64,000 nt of DNA, from assembly GCF_048381675.1 (NCBI RefSeq), contig NZ_JBLWIS010000002.1, positions 463,282 to 527,281 on the forward strand, given 5' to 3'. This document shows positions 60,193 to 64,000 of this stretch, piece by piece. The first letter of the stretch is position 1. Every line of letters begins with the position of its first letter. This DNA is from Advenella sp048381675. GTDB lineage: Bacteria; Pseudomonadota; Gammaproteobacteria; Burkholderiales; Burkholderiaceae_B. Both the position numbers and the translations under genes were made by a program. The notes beneath the pieces were generated by a model. The model was not told the DNA's origin and did not search any database. It saw only the letters and a program-made list of their open reading frames with translations.

Positions 60193-62226
60193 ATGACAGG
60201 CCTGAATATAAGTCAGCGTTTATCTGACCCTGAGAACAATAATCGCGTTATATCCGCATGGGAAAGTGTGATGAGTGGTCATGCTCCAGCACCAAATGCA
60301 CTAAGACGATTAATCAATGACTCCTGGAAGCGTTGCCTTGATGCCCGGATTGACCCGGTAAACCTGCATCCTCCTTCTGTTGTTGAGGACGATCATCTGG
60401 AAGCACTGCGGCAACGACACTCGGAACTAGTCGCTGCCAGTCGTCCTGTGATGATGATGGCAAAGGATTTTCTGGCTGAAACCGGAAGCGTAATGATTTT
60501 GAGTGACCCTGACGGGGTCATCCTCTCAATAGAAGGAGACCCGCGCGGTCTTGATGCTGCTGAATCCATCCAATTAACTACTGGCTACAACTGGAATGAA
60601 TTGCGTACCGGCACCAATGCTATCGGAACAGCCCTGATAACAGGCCAGGCAGTACAAGTTCATGCTGCCGAACACTTTTGCTCAGGTGTCCGTGAGTGGA
60701 CCTGTACTGCCTTTATTATTCGCGATCCCTATGATGGCCAAACACTGGGTGCCATTGATATCTCAGGACTAAAAAGCACTTTCAGCCCTCATAGCCTGGC
60801 TTTGGTTGCCACTACCGCCAGCCGCATAGAAAGCATGCTGGCCAAAAGAGAGCTCCGCTTCCGTTATCAATTACTGGAGCAAAGCATTTCCAAATTCTCA
60901 GGCAGCAATGATGGCATCATTATTTGTGACCGAAGAGGTCGCCCGATAAAACTGAATGAACAAGTCAACTCGGCGCTGCAGGCTCAGAACATTAACCTTG
61001 ATTTAAGCAAGACAGAATCTCTTTTTTCACTGGACCTGAATCAAATCAGCAATGGCAATCCATTACAGAAGCCTGAATGGTTAAAAGCCGACTGGATAGA
61101 ACCCATTATCAATGAAGGAGAACGGATTGGCACTGTCCTGACCATTCCCAGTCCTGTCATAGGAAAAAAAACAGAATTCAAGCCTACACCACAGCAAACC
61201 TCCTCTTCTGCAGAGTGCTCGGTAGAACGGGGATTTAGCCAGATCATTGGTCAATCCTCCTTATTAAAAAAAGCCATAGAACAGGCACAACTGCTGGCAA
61301 AAACCAATGTGCCGGTATTAATTCACGGAGAAACCGGCGTAGGCAAAGAAAACTTTGTCAGGGGAATGCATCAGGTGAAAGATTTCACAACAGCAGATAA
61401 GCGGCCTTTTGTCGCCCTGAATTGTGGTGGCCTGACACCGGAACTACTTGCAAGTGAACTTTTTGGTTATTGTGAAGGTGCTTTTACCGGAGCAAGAAAA
61501 GGTGGCATGATTGGAAAAGTTGAAGCCGCCAACGGTGGAACCCTGTTTCTAGATGAAATCGGTGAAATGCCGATTGACCTGCAACCGCATTTCTTGCGAG
61601 TGCTCGAAGAAGGAGAAATATATAGAATAGGCGAAAACAAGCCCAGGAAAATTAACTTCAAATTAATAGCAGCCACTAACCGGGACTTGCGTGAAGAAGT
61701 ATCAGAAGGCCGTTTCCGCATGGATCTTTATTATCGGATTTCCGTGACCAGCATTCATATACCTGCATTAAGGGAAATCAAAGAAGACATACCATTATTG
61801 GTTAATCATTTTCTTGAACACTTACAGAATAAATACGGACATGATCCAAAACAAATAACAGCGGAAATTTTAAAATTATTTGATGAATATGATTGGCCGG
61901 GTAATATCAGGGAGCTTAGGAACACCATAGAAAACATGTACCTGATGAGTCAAGGCAAGGTGTTATTGCCAACTGATATTCCCACAGAGATCATGACTTC
62001 GCTCAGGAAAACCTCAGTCCCACCCTCAATCGAATCGCTATTTCCCGATACAGGACTGCTACAGCATTCAGAATTACAATCGATTGAAAAAGCATTGGCT
62101 CTGCATCATGGAAACATGACATCAGCCGCAAAATACCTGGGCATTGCCAAAAGCACCCTATATATGAAAATTAAAAAATATGGTATTGAAACAAAAATTG
62201 CGCAAATCAGGAATGATGTCATGTAA
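60193..62226 (+). CDS. acxR: Sigma-54-dependent activator of acetone carboxylase, AcoR/AcxR type
   Basis: This 677-residue enhancer-binding protein senses a signal and opens sigma-54 promoters. An N-terminal GAF domain (about 55-215) is followed by a second sensor-like region (about 230-330). The AAA+ domain has Walker A HGETGVGKE (about 377-385), the sigma-54-contacting loop GAFTGA (about 428-433) and Walker B LFLDEIGEM (about 453). A Fis-type HTH lies at the C-terminus (MTSAAKYLGIAKSTLYMKIKKY). It is divergent from acxABC and should activate it, probably with acetone or a related ketone or alcohol as signal. Confidence 0.93.
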   Translation: MTGLNISQRLSDPENNNRVISAWESVMSGHAPAPNALRRLINDSWKRCLDARIDPVNLHPPSVVEDDHLEALRQRHSELVAASRPVMMMAKDFLAETGSVMILSDPDGVILSIEGDPRGLDAAESIQLTTGYNWNELRTGTNAIGTALITGQAVQVHAAEHFCSGVREWTCTAFIIRDPYDGQTLGAIDISGLKSTFSPHSLALVATTASRIESMLAKRELRFRYQLLEQSISKFSGSNDGIIICDRRGRPIKLNEQVNSALQAQNINLDLSKTESLFSLDLNQISNGNPLQKPEWLKADWIEPIINEGERIGTVLTIPSPVIGKKTEFKPTPQQTSSSAECSVERGFSQIIGQSSLLKKAIEQAQLLAKTNVPVLIHGETGVGKENFVRGMHQVKDFTTADKRPFVALNCGGLTPELLASELFGYCEGAFTGARKGGMIGKVEAANGGTLFLDEIGEMPIDLQPHFLRVLEEGEIYRIGENKPRKINFKLIAATNRDLREEVSEGRFRMDLYYRISVTSIHIPALREIKEDIPLLVNHFLEHLQNKYGHDPKQITAEILKLFDEYDWPGNIRELRNTIENMYLMSQGKVLLPTDIPTEIMTSLRKTSVPPSIESLFPDTGLLQHSELQSIEKALALHHGNMTSAAKYLGIAKSTLYMKIKKYGIETKIAQIRNDVM

Positions 62227-62287
62227 GCAAAAACCATCATTCCCAATGTCATTCAATGACGCTTGCAACAAACCGCGAATCCAACCA

Positions 62288-63919
62288 TCAGCTAAACCGT
62301 ATGTGATCAAAATCCAGTTTTTCAACAAGCTCTCTGGCCAATTCGTCAGAGATTGTATTTTGCCTCGCCAATTGAAAAATACTGGTACGAGCCTGGACAA
62401 TCAGTGCCAAACGCAATTTGCGCTCTGTCAGGTATTTATCATATTCAAGATTTTTCTCATCTTCTTCAAGTTGAAAACTATTCACAAAATCAGATAACAG
62501 CTGTTTTTTGAGATCTTCATAAAACTGGACATCCAAATGATCATTTTTTTTCAGGCCGTCAATGACAGATGTGAGGTGTTCTGCAGCCTGTTGACGAGCA
62601 AACTGGATTGCCAATTTTTTTTGGTTGTTATAACTGATATGAAACTCTTTGCTAGGCGCTAAACCTTTCAGCAGTAACGGCAATGCAATACTTGCAGCAA
62701 TAAGAGAAATAATAATCACTGTCGCTGCAAGAAAAACGGCAAGGTCACGTCCGGGGAACTCTGAGTGATCAGGTAAAAATAAGGGAAGCGTCATTACACC
62801 GGCTAGGGTGACAGCACCACGAACACCAGCAAAAGAGATAATAAGAATATGACGCCATTTTGGTAAACCGGAAGGTTTGCCACTACGTGAGATAAGATAG
62901 GGAACGTATACATAAACGGTTACCCAAATAAAACGGAAGGCCGTTAAAGTCAGGCATATAACGGTAGCATAAACCAGCAGCCACCATGGATTATGGTGCC
63001 CCGTTATATTAACCAGATCAATCGCATCTGTAAAAATGGTAGGCAGTTGTTCGCCCAATAAAATAAACATGAAACCATTTAAGGTAAACTGTATGAAATC
63101 CCACATGGCTGTTCGCCGCATACGCGTCAGCGGTGAAATACGACCTGATAACTCAATATAGCTCATGGCCAAGCCTGCAGCAACCGCTGATAAAATTCCT
63201 GACCCGCCGATAGCCTCGGCTATGACATAGGCAGCAAAAGGGGTGAGAAGACTTAAAAGAATTTCAGCGCCATGTTCTTCTCCAAAAAAACGATTAAGGC
63301 GTATATGAGCGATTGAGAGTAACCGGGTGGTTAAAATCCCCGTTGCAATGCCTGCGGCAGCAACCCAAATAAATGATGTGGCCGCCTCGGTAAGGGAAAA
63401 CACACCCGTCATGGCTGCTAAAACTGCCATCCGAAAAGCCACTAGACCACTGGCGTCATTAAAGAGAGCCTCTCCCTCAAGAATCGACATGATGCGTCTG
63501 GGAATCGGCAATCTTCGGGTAATGCCTTGAACAGCAACGGGATCAGTGGGAGAGACAATAGCCGCTAAAGCAAATGCAACCGGCAAAGGCATGGAAGGAA
63601 TCATCCAATGAATGATATACCCCAATCCCAATACCGTAAGGATAACCAAGCCAAAAGCAAGTTGGAAAATCCCACCTTTGTCTCGTCTTAGTTCGTCTTT
63701 AGGGATCCGCCAACCATCAAGAAACAAAAGCGGAGGAATTAGAAGCAAGAAGAATACTTCAGGATTTAACAGGATTCCTTCATCAAAAACACTGGAAATA
63801 ATAAAACCCAAAGCGATTTGTATCAGAGGTAAAGGAAGCCCCCATGGCAAATATCGTCCAATCAAACCACTGACAAGAATAGCAATGAGTATGGTAAATA
63901 CCATCCCGATGCTTTCCAT
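62288..63919 (-). CDS. Na+/H+ antiporter, CPA1 (NhaP/YjcE-like)
   Basis: The 543-residue inner-membrane antiporter has about twelve membrane segments and a cytoplasmic helical tail. The ion-binding ND motif is in EGEALFNDASGLVAF (about 150), preceded by SPTDPVAVQG. The second membrane region contains GVRGAVTLAGVMTLP. It is convergent with acxR and has AGGAGA before its ATG. The start ATG 63919 gives MESIGMVFTILIAILVSG. Confidence 0.92.
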   Translation of the reverse strand: MESIGMVFTILIAILVSGLIGRYLPWGLPLPLIQIALGFIISSVFDEGILLNPEVFFLLLIPPLLFLDGWRIPKDELRRDKGGIFQLAFGLVILTVLGLGYIIHWMIPSMPLPVAFALAAIVSPTDPVAVQGITRRLPIPRRIMSILEGEALFNDASGLVAFRMAVLAAMTGVFSLTEAATSFIWVAAAGIATGILTTRLLSIAHIRLNRFFGEEHGAEILLSLLTPFAAYVIAEAIGGSGILSAVAAGLAMSYIELSGRISPLTRMRRTAMWDFIQFTLNGFMFILLGEQLPTIFTDAIDLVNITGHHNPWWLLVYATVICLTLTAFRFIWVTVYVYVPYLISRSGKPSGLPKWRHILIISFAGVRGAVTLAGVMTLPLFLPDHSEFPGRDLAVFLAATVIIISLIAASIALPLLLKGLAPSKEFHISYNNQKKLAIQFARQQAAEHLTSVIDGLKKNDHLDVQFYEDLKKQLLSDFVNSFQLEEDEKNLEYDKYLTERKLRLALIVQARTSIFQLARQNTISDELARELVEKLDFDHIRFS

Positions 63920-64000
63920 AATAATCTCCTGTTAATTTTAAATTCCCAAAAGTTTACAGCAATAGATAAGCATATAACAAATGCTAATAATTTATTTACT

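Overview
The window reads as a chromosomal segment of a betaproteobacterium, most likely Burkholderiales/Alcaligenaceae (Bordetella-Advenella-Paenalcaligenes side of the tree), with GC content that looks moderate rather than high. The reasons are the recJ-prfB-lysS neighbourhood, an iscR-iscSUA-hscBA-fdx operon, rpsP-rimM-trmD near alaS, an AscD-like ferredoxin reductase, and several orphan Bug/TctC periplasmic receptors with CoA-based catabolic genes, which are typical of that family. I saw no rRNA, tRNA, CRISPR array, insertion sequence or prophage. The placement rests on gene content only.

Layout. 1-4.7 kb: 3' end of recJ, a 52-residue lipoprotein, prfB with its programmed +1 frameshift, a short-chain dehydrogenase and lysS. 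4.7-9 kb, minus strand: a YaiI-family protein and a four-gene CeuE-type siderophore ABC importer behind a Fur-box-like palindrome. 9-15.9 kb, minus: the ISC iron-sulfur assembly operon behind two tandem IscR type-1-like sites, with an M23 peptidase at its 3' end and a low-molecular-weight tyrosine phosphatase upstream. 16-28 kb, minus: luciferase-like monooxygenase, trmD-rimM-rpsP (no rplS), a TusA-like protein, alaS, a lipoprotein, an AscD-like reductase, and parC/parE. 28-36.4 kb: trxA, rho, small and hypothetical genes, MTA/SAH nucleosidase, a 2OG-Fe(II) oxygenase, an alpha-methylacyl-CoA racemase-like protein, a metallophosphatase and the chromate transporter chrA.

36.6-52 kb is an accessory catabolic region. 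A TetR gene faces an operon of acyl-CoA ligase, TctC receptor, thiolase-like protein and DUF35 partner, with repeated GGTACC-centred motifs in the shared promoter. An IclR gene faces an eight-gene operon: TctC, crotonase, class III CoA-transferase, HMG-CoA lyase, acyl-CoA dehydrogenase, MmgE/PrpD, class II aldolase and a PanE-like reductase. The CoA-transferase, dehydrogenase, hydratase and lyase keep their catalytic residues. Together they would suffice, in principle, to convert a 3-methylglutarate-like diacid through 3-methylglutaconyl-CoA and HMG-CoA to acetyl-CoA and acetoacetate. That route is inference.

52-64 kb: an exonuclease/GIY-YIG fusion, an aldo-keto reductase, a Pmp3-like membrane peptide, the three-subunit acetone carboxylase operon (beta-alpha-gamma) with a consensus sigma-54 promoter and a divergent AcoR-type activator, and a CPA1 Na+/H+ antiporter. 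Acetone carboxylase and HMG-CoA lyase both yield acetoacetate, but I found no dedicated acetoacetate-activating enzyme in the window.
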